64,000 bases of DNA. Source: Cerasicoccus arenae. Lineage in GTDB: Bacteria > Verrucomicrobiota > Verrucomicrobiia > Opitutales > Cerasicoccaceae. Of this stretch, positions 1 to 9,437 are shown one piece after another (within the stretch, counting starts at the first letter, position 1; each line of letters begins with the position of its first letter). The DNA is taken from assembly GCF_014651635.1 (NCBI RefSeq), contig NZ_BMXG01000005.1, positions 1 to 64,000 of the forward strand. The letters run 5' to 3'. The notes beneath the pieces were generated by a model. That model saw only the letters and a list, made by a program, of their open reading frames with translations. It did not search any database and was not told where the DNA came from. The position numbers and the translations under genes are program-made.

Positions 1-178
1 TCGGATATCTTTCACGCATCCCAAGTCTATCTCAGACTTGTAAATCAATGTACTGCATTTTTTGCGGGCCCCGACTTTTTAGACGCCCTCTGAGGGAAAT
101 ATGGGCTGTGTGATGTTTTATTAACAAACCGTGAATTCCAACAGCTAGGTAATAATTCGTTATGTTGGGTCGAGTGGG

Positions 179-395
179 TCAAGCGGCGATTCTGTGTTGT
201 AGGTTGTTGGGTGAAAGGAAGTGCAAGGTCTTGCTTGGGCGTTGATTCAGTTCGGTTTCGATGAGGGCGAGGCTAGCCTCGCCCTCATCGAGGAAGTTGG
301 TTCCCTTGGGGAAGTATTGGCGGACGAGTCCGTTGAAGTTTTCGACGCCGCCTTTCTCCTAGGAGTGGTAGGGCTGGCAAGGCGTGTAAGTCCCC
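179..395 (-). pseudogene. IS30-family transposase, C-terminal fragment
   Basis: Read on the minus strand, this stretch encodes the typical C-terminal end of an IS30-family transposase: a PYHS-stop-EKGG segment, then VENFNGLVRQYFPKGTNF, then ETELNQRP and a terminal RIAA before a TGA at 181-179. The tryptophan normally found after PYHS is an in-frame TAG, so the piece cannot be translated through. Everything upstream of about position 395 is missing and is replaced by an IS4-type fragment in another frame. Assignment rests on motif recognition; the exact left boundary is uncertain by about 20 bases. Confidence 0.7.
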
Positions 396-555
396 TCCAC
401 ATGATGATGTTCTCTGGCGCGGGGTCTCGTGCGCGCGCGAGGTAGCCGGCCGAGCTTGGCGATTTAGGTGATGTAGTCTGAGAGCAGCAGCGGTTTGTTC
501 GTCGTGTTGGATTTGGCTGCCCGCAATCGATCCAATACTTGGATCTCATCGTCGG
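380..555 (-). pseudogene. IS4-family transposase, C-terminal fragment
   Basis: Minus-strand translation gives the C-terminal signature of IS4-family transposases: a DYIT segment, IAKLGG, then GYLARARDPAPENIIMW and RGLTRL. Two lesions are visible. A TAA interrupts the frame directly after DYIT, and one extra C within the LGGY segment shifts the frame. The conserved catalytic regions are absent. The fragment runs straight into the IS30 remnant near position 380-395, which implies a deletion or insertion joined two dead elements. It is certainly non-functional; the family call is by motif. Confidence 0.65.
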
Positions 556-567
556 TGAGCGCGATGG

Positions 568-1257
568 ATGCAGGAGCTAGAGGTTCTGCTCAAGCGTGAG
601 GGCTGGCAAGTTGGCCCCAAACGGGTTTACCGTATCTACAAGGCTGAAGGGCTGGATCTGAAGCGTAAAAAATGCAAAAAGCGCGGTTCCCGTGTTGGCG
701 CTCCATTAGCGCAGGCGGATGCTTCCGGTCAACGCTGGTCGATGGACTTCATTACGGACCAGCTCAACGATGGCAGGCGTTTTCGCGTGCTGACAGTCGT
801 GGATCAGTATGACCGAACATGCCCAGTGCTCTACGTGGACCGGTCCATCACCGCATCCAAAGTTGCTTATGCACTGGACCTGGCTGCCCGCACTGCCGGT
901 GCGCTGCCGCAGGCAATCACCGTTGACAATGGACCTGAGTTTGCTGGCAAAGTGCTCGATGCCTGGGCTTATGCCAATGAGGTTCAGCTTGATTTTATCC
1001 GATCAGGCAAACCAACCGAGAATGGCTATATCGAGTCCTTCAATGGCAAGCTACGCGACGAGCTGCTGAACACTGAGATCTTCTTTTCTCTGCCCGAGAC
1101 CAGGGAAAAGCTTGAAGAATACCGCCTCGATTATAATACCTATAGACCGCACAGCTCCCTGGGCTATCGGCCTCCGACCGAATACGCCCAGCGAGCTGTA
1201 TCCAATAAAACAACCACTCAATCGAAACGGAAAATCCTAGCACTGCCCCTGGCATAA
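568..1257 (+). pseudogene. IS3-family transposase OrfB, 5'-truncated
   Basis: The 229-residue product carries an rve-type integrase core with a complete DDE triad: D60 in the WSMDF motif, D120 in VDNGPEF and E156 in YIESFNGK. D120 and E156 are separated by 35 residues, the classic DD35E spacing of IS3 elements. Full-length OrfB is usually about 270-300 residues and begins with an extra helix-turn-helix region; here the sequence starts inside that region, and no OrfA precedes it. The first ATG is therefore only the first start in the remnant. Catalytic residues survive but the element is incomplete, so self-mobility is unlikely. Confidence 0.85.
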
Positions 1258-1394
1258 AGATTGGGAGCGGGTCACTAAGGAACCAGACTGTCGATTCAAG
1301 TGGTCTCAATTACGTAAGCTCGACCCAGCTGCCATGAAACTTGAAGTGTTGGTCGAATGGTAGGGTAATTATAGCTAAGGAAGTTTTGATAGTT

Positions 1395-2510
1395 TCATCC
1401 GCGCATAAAGCTGGTTTCTTCAATAAAGCTAGCCAAGTTCTCGATTGATGCGCTTTTGGCGGTGCGCACAAAATAACCGGCTGATGCGGTGGCGAGCATT
1501 AGCTTATCTTCCAGTGAACACTCGATAAGGCTGCCGAGAATGTATCCGGCATTGAAGCGGTCGCCTGCGCCGGTGGATTTTTTGGGGTTCTCACAGAAGG
1601 GCCCCCATGCCAATGCCGTATTACTGCCATCACATCCCACGGCATAGCGCAGGGAATGGACGATGACTGATTCGATGCCGATATTTGATTTTAATTCGCA
1701 AGCTTGGATGAGAGCCTCTTCGGGGGTCTTTGCCTGTGTGTGGGTTCCATTGGTTAGTCGGCTCAGTACGTTTGTCTCATTCTGGTTCAGGCCCAAAGTG
1801 ACGTGGCAGCATTGGCTAAATTGACTCAAGGCACCAAGCATTTTCTGTATGTCCTCAACCGAGCGACTGGAGGGATCGACTAAATCAAAGAAGATTCTTG
1901 GCTTATGTACGAGTTTTGAAAAAACAACCTCCAGAAGATACTCCCAGCAAGCGGTCATATGTGGGAAAAGAGACCAATTGGTAATGGCAAAGAGAGATGC
2001 TTTTGAGCAATTTTCAAAGAACGCCCCATCTTTTAAGCACAAACTCAGTTTTTCCGGCGTGAATTCTTGCAATTGACTGACGGAGCTGAACATGAGTTTT
2101 CCGTCCGCAAACTCAAATGCTAAAGTCTTTCCGGGAGAATCCCCCCAGCTAACGAGCTGCGCCTTTTGAGCATAATTATTAAAGGCTGAGTGGATGGGCT
2201 CACCTACGGTCGCATAGGTGGATACCGGTATACCAAACTCTGCCAGCCCATCACCAAGGTTGACCGCGCAACCGCCAGGATCGACATTATTGACGACTAT
2301 TTCTCTTAGGCTGCTATGGCCAGCGGCTGCACGTATGACTTCGCCAAACTTATCTATGGTTTCAATACGTTGGTAATCACTAAGCGAATGTCTTTGGCCG
2401 ACAACAGAGATCAGTTCATCAACAAAACCGTCAAATCCAGTGATGACGGATAGATTTTGTAAGCGGCTCTTTTGCTCACGTAAATGCTTGGCTAATTGTG
2501 ATTGGATCAT
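1395..2510 (-). CDS. PfkB-family sugar kinase
   Basis: A 371-residue ribokinase/PfkB-fold protein. The family signature near the C-terminus is clear: STGAGDRFNAGY at about residues 312-323, with D317 as the catalytic base and the GAG anion hole before it. An N-terminal substrate-side glycine pair lies at about residues 78-80. The family phosphorylates sugars or sugar phosphates with ATP. It is the last gene of a four-gene minus-strand operon and starts only 18 bases after an aldolase. By analogy with LacC-LacD, a role as ketose-6-phosphate (for example tagatose-6-phosphate) 1-kinase is attractive, but substrate cannot be read from sequence. Confidence 0.85.
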   Translation of the reverse strand: MIQSQLAKHLREQKSRLQNLSVITGFDGFVDELISVVGQRHSLSDYQRIETIDKFGEVIRAAAGHSSLREIVVNNVDPGGCAVNLGDGLAEFGIPVSTYATVGEPIHSAFNNYAQKAQLVSWGDSPGKTLAFEFADGKLMFSSVSQLQEFTPEKLSLCLKDGAFFENCSKASLFAITNWSLFPHMTACWEYLLEVVFSKLVHKPRIFFDLVDPSSRSVEDIQKMLGALSQFSQCCHVTLGLNQNETNVLSRLTNGTHTQAKTPEEALIQACELKSNIGIESVIVHSLRYAVGCDGSNTALAWGPFCENPKKSTGAGDRFNAGYILGSLIECSLEDKLMLATASAGYFVRTAKSASIENLASFIEETSFMRG

Positions 2511-2528
2511 GTGACGGTTGTCAGGAAA

Positions 2529-3578
2529 TTAGGAGTAACTAAGTGACGTATCGGTGAGCTGTAGGTCGTCTTCAAGTGAACGAGATAGGGGGATGCCCGC
2601 TTTCGTCGTTACATCGTGATAGTAACGAACGGCGTCTTTGGGCGAGAACTCACGATCGGTAACGCGGCGCAGCATTTCGATGAAAATCAAGGGGTTTTCA
2701 GAGAGATTGATTTTGCGGCCAAACAACGCTACTCGCGCCCCATGCTTGCTTGCATCGTGAATCAATTGGAAGGCATCCAAGGTTGTGCCTGAGCTGCCTC
2801 CCAAAATACCGACAACGAGATTGCTATCGTAGCTGACCAGCTCCTCTAGCGGGCCTGGTCCGTTATAAGGAATCTTTAGAAATAAAGGTCGACCGACTTT
2901 AGTGACTCCGGCTAGACAGCGTATAATGCTGTCATTGAGGAAACTACCTGTTTGTTGGGGATCGAAACCTGGGTCTACGTTGGGGTTAAAAACTTCAAGG
3001 AAATATCGAAAATGCTTTTTTTCGGCTTCAATACGAAAATCATGAAAAGCTTCCAGAGCTGCATAATCCCAATCTAAGTTATTCGTGAATGTCACCGAGT
3101 AGAGGCCAAGGTCTGCTCCTAAATGTGGGCGGCCGTAATGAGACTCAAGCTTTCCGTATTTTATATGATCGATGGTGGCTGTTCTAAAATGTCTGGATGG
3201 CTGTTGTGGGTAGCTTCCGCCGCGCACTGCCCAGACATCTGTTGTGTCATTCGCTCGAGCTGCTGGGGTTATGGGGGAATTCTTCAGTAGACCTTCTTCT
3301 ATGCCGAGAACCTCCAGATTGGATGCCGATAAGAGCATGATGTCTACAATCTTTTGATTAATGACATCACGGATTTGAGTTTGGTATTCAGCCAGTGTTT
3401 TGTAGCACTGTTGGGTTCTGTCATAGCCATGGGCACATTTACCTGCACGATTGGGACCAGGTGCCATGATGCCAAAGGCCATGTCTGCATCTTTGGCATC
3501 GGCGATGATGAAATCCTGAAATCTGGTCGAACCGCTTGCGATGCGTTTCAGTTTCTGGTCTAATGTTTTTATCGACAT
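2529..3578 (-). CDS. Class I (Schiff-base) aldolase-like TIM-barrel protein
   Basis: A 349-residue protein resembling the DhnA/LsrF/LacD-type class I aldolases. The segment FLKIPYNG places a likely Schiff-base lysine at K235. A glycine-rich phosphate-binding turn (GILGGSSGTT, about 258-267) and a following ALFGRKI segment (about 286-292) match the C-terminal phosphate site of that fold. No metal-binding histidine set of class II aldolases was seen. It lies between the NagB-like gene (133-base gap) and the PfkB kinase (18-base gap). It probably cleaves a ketose 1,6-bisphosphate or related phosphosugar into triose phosphates; substrate is unknown. Confidence 0.65.
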   Translation of the reverse strand: MSIKTLDQKLKRIASGSTRFQDFIIADAKDADMAFGIMAPGPNRAGKCAHGYDRTQQCYKTLAEYQTQIRDVINQKIVDIMLLSASNLEVLGIEEGLLKNSPITPAARANDTTDVWAVRGGSYPQQPSRHFRTATIDHIKYGKLESHYGRPHLGADLGLYSVTFTNNLDWDYAALEAFHDFRIEAEKKHFRYFLEVFNPNVDPGFDPQQTGSFLNDSIIRCLAGVTKVGRPLFLKIPYNGPGPLEELVSYDSNLVVGILGGSSGTTLDAFQLIHDASKHGARVALFGRKINLSENPLIFIEMLRRVTDREFSPKDAVRYYHDVTTKAGIPLSRSLEDDLQLTDTSLSYS

Positions 3579-3711
3579 CTTGGCTTGTATTGGGGCGAGT
3601 GGTTTTAAGTTCGGGCGGTATTGTTAGTTAGAAGAATGACACTGCAAGTGGCTTGAATGGGCGCTCCATTGATCTTCAATCGACAAGTTTCACCGTTCCA
3701 GTGGTTATGCA

Positions 3712-4650
3712 TCAGTGCATCTCGACTTCTACGCTTCCGATGCCTGAGCGAAGATAGCTGAAGCGGACGTTGTTATGTTTTGCTAAGAGTGACATGGGCA
3801 CAGAGCTGTCGCAAATTCCTTTGGAAATCATAAGTGCAGTTAGCCGAATACCAAATGGATTGTCATGGTGACCAGGATGCCAGATGCTGACGGTTTCCGA
3901 TTTCCAAGTCTCACGGGGGCCAACGGTACAGGCACGTGTTGGAACCATCGAGACGTTGCCTCCGCCGGATGTACGAGCATTTTGCATAATAGTAACTGGG
4001 TGCAGACCGACTACGCGTGTGCCCATCGACAAGTACTGCTCGGGACTTGGAGGGGCATTGCTGAACTCACCCGTTCGGGGTAATGGATCATTGAATGCCC
4101 AATGCTTAATCTCTCCTTGGCCCCCTTGCATGAGAACGCAGCGTACAGCGTCATAACTGTCGGAATATTCCGTTAAGTCGCCACTGGGAAAGTGCTTATT
4201 CGCGTCCAAGAGAGCTAGTTTTGGGCGGATTCGGTCAAAGCACATCTCATTGTCACAGCGAGCAAAGGATAAAGGGTGAGAGACATCGACGGGTTTGTCG
4301 TTAGCGTCGACCCACTCGTCCATTCCCCAGAAATGGGCCTCTTTGCTTTTTAGATTGAGGTCCAGTGCGTTCACCATTTGGGCCACGATTGGCAACTGCT
4401 CTGTTGGCCCGATTGGTCCGCAGATGCCTGTTGGATTGTCAGGTGTTGATTGTTGCCAAGCCGTAATATATTCCAGCGCTTGAGCTGAATAGAATTCTTG
4501 CGGTGTCTCGTAGATGCTAACCGTAAATCCTGGGCGTGAGAGCTGAACAAGATCGTGGGCTGTTAATTTGGCAGCATCGTTAAGTATGTCGGAATCGAGT
4601 GTGGTGTAGTCCCACCAGGCTTCTGCGAGTTTGCTCTTTGGACGGCTCAT
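3712..4650 (-). CDS. Glucosamine-6-phosphate deaminase-like (NagB/6PGL superfamily) isomerase
   Basis: A 312-residue protein with landmarks of the NagB family. GMDEWVD at about 109-115 corresponds to the NMDEY loop carrying the general base, and HWAFNDP with H183 corresponds to the HIAFNEP ring-opening motif. The protein is longer than classical NagB (about 266 residues) and the sequence between the motifs is divergent, so it may act on another hexosamine phosphate. NagB enzymes convert an amino-sugar phosphate into a ketose phosphate plus ammonia. The gene starts only 4 bases after the deacetylase stop, indicating co-transcription and probable sequential action. Confidence 0.75.
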   Translation of the reverse strand: MSRPKSKLAEAWWDYTTLDSDILNDAAKLTAHDLVQLSRPGFTVSIYETPQEFYSAQALEYITAWQQSTPDNPTGICGPIGPTEQLPIVAQMVNALDLNLKSKEAHFWGMDEWVDANDKPVDVSHPLSFARCDNEMCFDRIRPKLALLDANKHFPSGDLTEYSDSYDAVRCVLMQGGQGEIKHWAFNDPLPRTGEFSNAPPSPEQYLSMGTRVVGLHPVTIMQNARTSGGGNVSMVPTRACTVGPRETWKSETVSIWHPGHHDNPFGIRLTALMISKGICDSSVPMSLLAKHNNVRFSYLRSGIGSVEVEMH

Positions 4651-4654
4651 AGTA

Positions 4655-5470
4655 TTAGATGCGAGGAGAGTTGGGTGTGGTCGTGCTTATTGGGTAAAAG
4701 TTCTGTGTTAGCAGCATATCTAGAGGATTATATAGGGGGGGGCAAAAACCCAGATGGGAGTGTCGTCTCCAGCCTTCAGCATGGACTACATCGCAATAGT
4801 CGCGGTCTGCCATTTCGCGACTCATGGAGATCATTTCTTCAATATAGGCATCCATCTCTTGCGTTTCTTCGAGCCAGTTCTTTTGGCTTTTATGGCAGTT
4901 CAGCATCTGGCCCTTCGTCGGAATCACAGGCTCTATATCGATGAGGAAGTCTGGTTTAAATAGCTCTCCCAGACCATCACGCAATCCATGTGGCGCAGCA
5001 TGATAGATGCGTACCGAATCGTCATAGGTGGGCTGCTGGGGTGTTGTTCTATGGTTGGGCATTCCTCGGCTAAAGGCAGCCGTGACCACCAGACGGCAGG
5101 CATTCTGGTGATCTTCCATATAGTCATTAGGCGAATGAGTGAGAATGATGCTTGGGCGGATTTCCCGGACAACTGCGCTCACGGCTGCAATTGAATCGCG
5201 ATCATAGAAAATCGACAGGTCGTCGAAGAGTGGGGGATGAGCGATAGCGCCGGCAACTTTTGCCGAATCTTGTGCTTCTCCCCAACGTATGTGGGCGACT
5301 TCATCGCGTGAATGGACCATATCCCCGTAGCAGCCATTGGCTAAATTCCACATATGAATGTCGCAACCGGCCTCTTTGAGCAAAAGTAGAGTGCCGGCGA
5401 AACAGAATTCAATGTCGTCGGGGTGGGCAGCGGCTGCTAGTACTATGGGTTTGGGCTCAATTTTTACCAT
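4655..5470 (-). CDS. PIG-L/LmbE-family N-acetylsugar deacetylase
   Basis: A 271-residue protein opening with the family's AHPDD zinc motif at residues 15-19 (H16 and D19 as ligands) and carrying the second metal site DYMEDH with H121. Family members are zinc-dependent hydrolases that remove the acetyl group from N-acetylglucosamine-type sugars. There is no signal peptide, so it should act in the cytoplasm. It is the first gene of the four-gene operon, reading away from the divergent AraC regulator. Near its C-terminus it contains a C8 run on its coding strand (positions 4735-4742). The exact acetylated substrate is unknown. Confidence 0.85.
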   Translation of the reverse strand: MVKIEPKPIVLAAAAHPDDIEFCFAGTLLLLKEAGCDIHMWNLANGCYGDMVHSRDEVAHIRWGEAQDSAKVAGAIAHPPLFDDLSIFYDRDSIAAVSAVVREIRPSIILTHSPNDYMEDHQNACRLVVTAAFSRGMPNHRTTPQQPTYDDSVRIYHAAPHGLRDGLGELFKPDFLIDIEPVIPTKGQMLNCHKSQKNWLEETQEMDAYIEEMISMSREMADRDYCDVVHAEGWRRHSHLGFCPPLYNPLDMLLTQNFYPISTTTPNSPRI

Positions 5471-5635
5471 TTAGCGCTCATTATAGCAATTTTTTAGGCA
5501 AACGTCTTCCTTTGGCTTGCAAAATAATGATACTCATTTAACACATTGGCTGTATTTTAATGGTCAATTCATACATGTGAATGATAGATATTCTGCAATG
5601 ACATCCCAATTTCGGGTATATTTTCGCTAGGAACT
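5471..5635. promoter_or_regulatory. Divergent intergenic region between deacetylase operon and AraC regulator
   Basis: This 165-base, AT-rich gap separates two divergent start codons and must hold the promoters of both the amino-sugar operon (minus) and the araC-type gene (plus). An AGGA at 5629-5632 sits just before the regulator ATG. No strong sigma-70 pair or clear inverted repeat was recognised. AraC regulators of this layout usually bind direct half-sites in such a gap; that is inference here. Confidence 0.45.
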
Positions 5636-6511
5636 ATGCTCCCCCAGCAACCTAGACTAGAAGTCCTTCCCTCCAGCCAGCATGGAGTAAAGGCAGCTAC
5701 ATTCCACAAGCCTTGCGTTGATTTTCACTGGCATTTTCATCCTGAGGTGGAATTGGTATGGATTGAAAACGGCGAAGGGATCCTCCATGCAGGACGCGCG
5801 ATATATCCTTATCAATCTGGCCAACTAGTCATGCTGGGGGCCAACTTACCACATGCCTACGGTTCTGCACCTAGCCAGAGAACAGGAGCACAATGGTCTG
5901 TTCTGCATTTTCGGCCTCTTATATGGGGTGATGCCTTCTGGAATTTGCCTGAGAATCGTCGGATACGAAATCTCATCGTCCAAGCTGAATGCGGCTATAT
6001 CTTCACTGGTAAAACTGCCAGAGCTTGTGCGGAGTATATTAGACGTATCGAAATACGCGAGCAGAGGGATATGCCTATCGCATTATTACTTCAGTTATTG
6101 GAGGAGTTGGCCGTACAACGAAAGCGCCTTCGCTTGAATCCTAATCCTATCCAAGGCGGAAAGCGGGCTGAACGCGATCTGCGACTGGCCCGTGTTCTAA
6201 AGATGCTTGAGGAGCGCTTGTCGGACTCCACCATGGCCCAAGGAGAAGTTGCGAGTTGGATTCATATGTCTCCCCAGGCATTTAGCCGCTTCTTCCATCG
6301 TCAGAGTGGCCGTACGTTTCATCAACACTTGAATGAGCTTCGAGTAGCCAGCGCCTGCGCTCGGCTTCTTGGAAGCGAAGATTCAATCGCTGAAATTGCA
6401 TTTGGGGCAGGCTTTAACAACCTCTCCAATTTTAATCGTCGTTTCCGCGAAATCACTGGACGTAGTCCGAGGGAATATCGCAAAGATAGGGGAGGGCTTC
6501 TGGGCAAATAA
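5636..6511 (+). CDS. AraC-family transcriptional regulator with cupin sensor domain
   Basis: A 291-residue protein with the usual two-part build. The N-terminal half (about 15-150) has a cupin-type pattern with HWHFHPEVEL near residues 30-40. The C-terminal hundred residues form the double helix-turn-helix of AraC proteins, ending in the signature region IAEIAFGAGF, NLSNFNRRF and SPREYR. AraC proteins with cupin domains usually sense a sugar or related metabolite and activate a neighbouring catabolic operon. The gene is divergent from the deacetylase-led operon and convergent with the beta-helix gene, so the operon is the natural target (inference). Confidence 0.9.
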   Translation: MLPQQPRLEVLPSSQHGVKAATFHKPCVDFHWHFHPEVELVWIENGEGILHAGRAIYPYQSGQLVMLGANLPHAYGSAPSQRTGAQWSVLHFRPLIWGDAFWNLPENRRIRNLIVQAECGYIFTGKTARACAEYIRRIEIREQRDMPIALLLQLLEELAVQRKRLRLNPNPIQGGKRAERDLRLARVLKMLEERLSDSTMAQGEVASWIHMSPQAFSRFFHRQSGRTFHQHLNELRVASACARLLGSEDSIAEIAFGAGFNNLSNFNRRFREITGRSPREYRKDRGGLLGK

Positions 6512-6683
6512 TTGCCTGTGCCAAAGTATTTCGCGTCCCTCGGACAGGGAAAAACTCAGTGTTCAGTTTGTCTGTAATGAGGTCCTTTGACCGCTGCTGC
6601 CCAGTGGCATCCGCCTGAGCCAATGGCGTGCGGGCACAAGAGTCGCGTTTCTTCCTCTTGGATGTGTTAATGTTTGGGCTCGC

Positions 6684-8340
6684 TTATTCTGGAGCATATG
6701 CACGTGCGGCGGGACGTGGCCAGTCCGGAGTTATATCGTATCCAGTTTTAAATGGGCCTGGATTGTATTGGGGCGCATTATTGGTGTAGTCCAGATCAGA
6801 TATCGCGGTTACATAGAATCCATCTTCGCCAGTTAGTTTTGGATTTGTGCTAGGCGCGAGCAGAGCATTACTATTAGCGAAAAAAGGCACAGGTTCTGTG
6901 GCAACACCTTCGGGAAGGAGGATGACGTTACTCAGCCACGTCATGTTTGCCAGTCCAGACTCCCAATCCGGTTTGTACCAAAATAGATCGGTCTTAGTAC
7001 GGCCATAAATTAGATTATGCGCATATACTATGCGCATATGATTATCCCAAGGCCGAGATTTAATTATGGTCCATGGCTTCCACCCCAAATTGACATCTCC
7101 GTCGGCAATAATGACGTTGTGATGTACATAGTGAGGTCCCTTCATCAACCAGCCCTCTCGTTTGGCCTGCTCACGATCGACGCCATTTTGCTGGTGCGAT
7201 AGGTAGCCTCTAGAGAAGCCGCTTACTTTATTCTCATAAAAATTAAGATTGGCCCCTGCCTTGCCTTTTACATTGGGCTCGAATTCTACCGCATTGTCGA
7301 AACAGTCATGGTAAATATTATGGTGGATTGTGCTGTCGTCAAATTGCCCTAGGCCGTCTCCATCAAATACACTGTGGATATAGTTATAGCGGGATTCCAG
7401 AAATCGTGGGGCAGGCACTTTCCGTGAATAAACTAGTCCGCCCTCAAGCCCGCGTTCTTTCATTAAAAAATAAATATAGGTCTTAATTTTCATTAATTCT
7501 TCGTTGAAAGTATCTAGTCCAGGGACCGTGAACTCGCACCATTCAACGAGGGTATAGTCTGCATTTGTCATTACGCCATAAGCCGCACCGAGAATGATAC
7601 AATTTCGAATTGTCGCATTGGTGCTAAGCTCGTCGATGCGTATCCCAGTGCTGCGTCCTTGCAAGGTAAAGCCGTCAAAGATTAAACCGGAGGAGTTCTG
7701 TATTTTGACTAGAGGATTTCCAGAAAGCACTAGTTGTAAATCATCCAGATCGAGATCATCCGGTAATTTTAAATATAGGTACGAGTCGTCATACGCCAGC
7801 CCGTAAGGAGGGCCGTTGAAGTATTCTCCACCGCGATGGTAGCCTTCCGTTTTATTGCGTGCATCTTGAAGATCTTTCAATGAGCTGTAGTTATGTAGGT
7901 AGACATCTCCCAGAAAGGCGCAGGCTACTCTCTCCCCTTCGCTGAAATGGTGTCGCCAAAGTCTCGGTTCGATGACTTCCCAGGTGGATTTCAAGGGAGT
8001 TTTTGGTCTTAGGATAGCCTTGCCAGCCTGCTGACTCACAATTCGTGTTGCGTTCCCGAATGTGGAACCAAGATTATTGACTACAAAGTTTTCGCCTTTT
8101 GGCTCGTACGTGCCAGGCAGGAACGACCAATGTATCCCCGGCAGCTAATTTATCCATGGCGTGATCCCAGGTTGCCCAAGCTTTCGATTCGGATAGGCCA
8201 TTCTCTGAGTCACTTCCTCCTTCTGAAAGGTAATAGACAACAGAATGGCCAATTGTCGTGGTCACGTCCACCTGAGCCCAGGTGCATTGGCCGAAAATTA
8301 GAAGGATAGCTAGAGGCAAGCATCGAAATAACATAATCAA
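6684..8340 (-). pseudogene. Secreted right-handed parallel beta-helix protein, disrupted by a frameshift
   Basis: Two minus-strand pieces belong to one gene. The 5' piece (8340-8074) has a signal peptide ending near QCTWAQ and the opening strands typical of secreted beta-helix enzymes (YYLSEGGSDSENG, then GDTLVVPA). The 3' piece (to 6684) holds many beta-helix repeats over 450 residues. The frame joins perfectly if one base, the A at 8115 (T on the coding strand), is removed: VVPA then continues as GTYEPKGENFVV. About 550 residues would result. The reading between the frames shows no other lesion, so the break is recent or a base-call error. Family members are often polysaccharide lyases or hydrolases; substrate is unknown. 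Confidence 0.8.
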
Positions 8341-8436
8341 ATAATTTCAATAACATGCTAGTCTCTCAAGTAAGCAACCATTCACATCGATGAATGAATG
8401 CTTTGTGGTGTGAGTTTACTTTCGTAAGATAAAAAA

Positions 8437-8460
8437 GCGTCCGAGCCTAGCCTCGGACGC
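8437..8460 (-). terminator. Rho-independent terminator of PEP-CTERM gene
   Basis: A perfect 9-bp stem (8437-8445 with 8452-8460) and a 6-base loop are followed on the minus strand by six T residues (8436-8431). It lies 29 bases past the stop of the 8490-9437 gene and should end that transcript before the beta-helix gene. Confidence 0.85.
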
Positions 8461-8489
8461 TTGATCGAAAACCGATTACGCTGTGGTGT

Positions 8490-9437
8490 CTAGCGCTTCC
8501 GGCGAAGGAAGAGGATAGGCAGGACGAGTGCGCCGAGTAGCATTGCGTAGGTGGAGGGTTCGGGGATGATGCTTACCGTCCAGGTTGAGCCATTGTCAGT
8601 AATGCCGAAATCATCGAGGATGGAGCCATCTTTGCGAATGAAGTCGTTCGTGATGAGGTTTTGTACGTCGGCAATGTTCGAGTAGTTGGTTTTGCCAAAG
8701 GTGAGGGAGCCGAGAGCGTCGTTGAAGAGCACGTATTGGCCGGCGCGGTCTGTCCAGTCGTCGGACATCTCGGTGACGCTGAGTGTGCCTCCAACTGCGG
8801 TGCCAGTTGAGCCGATGATTACGCGGCCGATCGGGTCTGGGTCCAAGTTCGTCGTATTCGCCCAATCAAAGGTAGCGGCGCTTAAGGAGCCGCCGAGGAC
8901 ATTGATTGTCCAGCCCCCAGTCGCGTGACCGCTGGTGCTGGGCGAAAGTCGACCTTGGAAGATGTTGGTGCTCACGAGGCTGCCGCCGAAAATGCTCATG
9001 CTGGCAGATGAGCTGGAGGTGTTATTGGTGTTACCGATATTGAGCGTTCCATCAATGTTGAGCGTGGCTGTGGTGGCTCCGCCATCGACACCGATCTGGC
9101 TGTTGACGCTGCTGCTGGAACCGCCGCCAGTGAAGGACGTGAAGTCTCCGGAGATCGTGAGGGTGCCGTTGGTAAGGGAAAGGCCGTCGTCCGAGGTGCC
9201 AATGATGTCGTTGAAGAAAACGCTGCCGGTCTTGGAGACGCTGTCGCCGTTGTTGATGATGACCTTGTCATTGGCTGCGGGGATACCGGTAGGGTCCCAG
9301 TTCTCGGGTGTGTCCCAGTCCCCGTCTGTGGAACCATTGTCCCAGGTGACGACGGCGGCATGCGCGCTGAGTGAAACGAGAAGAATCGATGCCAATGCAG
9401 CGATGGCTGAATTGCTTTTTAAGATAGGGTTTTTCAT
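8490..9437 (-). CDS. PEP-CTERM-anchored secreted protein with autotransporter-like repeats
   Basis: A 315-residue exported protein. It starts with a signal peptide (about 1-27, ending SLSAHA). Next come a WDNGSTDGDWDTPENWDP segment and glycine/serine/threonine-rich repeats (GTLTISG, ATLNIDGTLNIGN), as in pectate-lyase-like or autotransporter-associated beta-strand proteins. The tail is a full PEP-CTERM signal: IPEPSTYAMLLG, a hydrophobic helix, and terminal RRKR. Exosortase systems cleave such tails and place the protein at the surface or in the matrix. It is a surface protein of unknown function, monocistronic with its own terminator, within the polysaccharide locus. Confidence 0.85.
   Translation of the reverse strand: MKNPILKSNSAIAALASILLVSLSAHAAVVTWDNGSTDGDWDTPENWDPTGIPAANDKVIINNGDSVSKTGSVFFNDIIGTSDDGLSLTNGTLTISGDFTSFTGGGSSSSVNSQIGVDGGATTATLNIDGTLNIGNTNNTSSSSASMSIFGGSLVSTNIFQGRLSPSTSGHATGGWTINVLGGSLSAATFDWANTTNLDPDPIGRVIIGSTGTAVGGTLSVTEMSDDWTDRAGQYVLFNDALGSLTFGKTNYSNIADVQNLITNDFIRKDGSILDDFGITDNGSTWTVSIIPEPSTYAMLLGALVLPILFLRRKR

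Larger units (their letters stand above)
179..1257. mobile_element. Cluster of decayed insertion-sequence remnants (IS30, IS4, IS3)
   Basis: Three transposase fragments of different families lie end to end within about 1.1 kb. The IS30 and IS4 pieces are on the minus strand and carry stops or a frameshift; the IS3 piece is on the plus strand and lacks its 5' part. None has its partner ORF or a convincing terminal repeat. The cluster abuts the 3' end of the amino-sugar operon, so it may mark a rearrangement boundary of that accessory locus (inference). Confidence 0.8.

Noticed and set aside
166-1327. Nine-base inverted repeat (TGGGTCGAG at 166-174, CTCGACCCA at 1319-1327) flanking the IS remnants
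   Set aside because: It would make a tempting composite element, but nine bases over 1.1 kb can arise by chance, the enclosed pieces are of three unrelated families, and no target duplication was seen.
8115-8115. Programmed ribosomal frameshifting in the beta-helix gene
   Set aside because: There is no slippery heptamer or downstream structure at the site; a simple one-base insertion explains the break.
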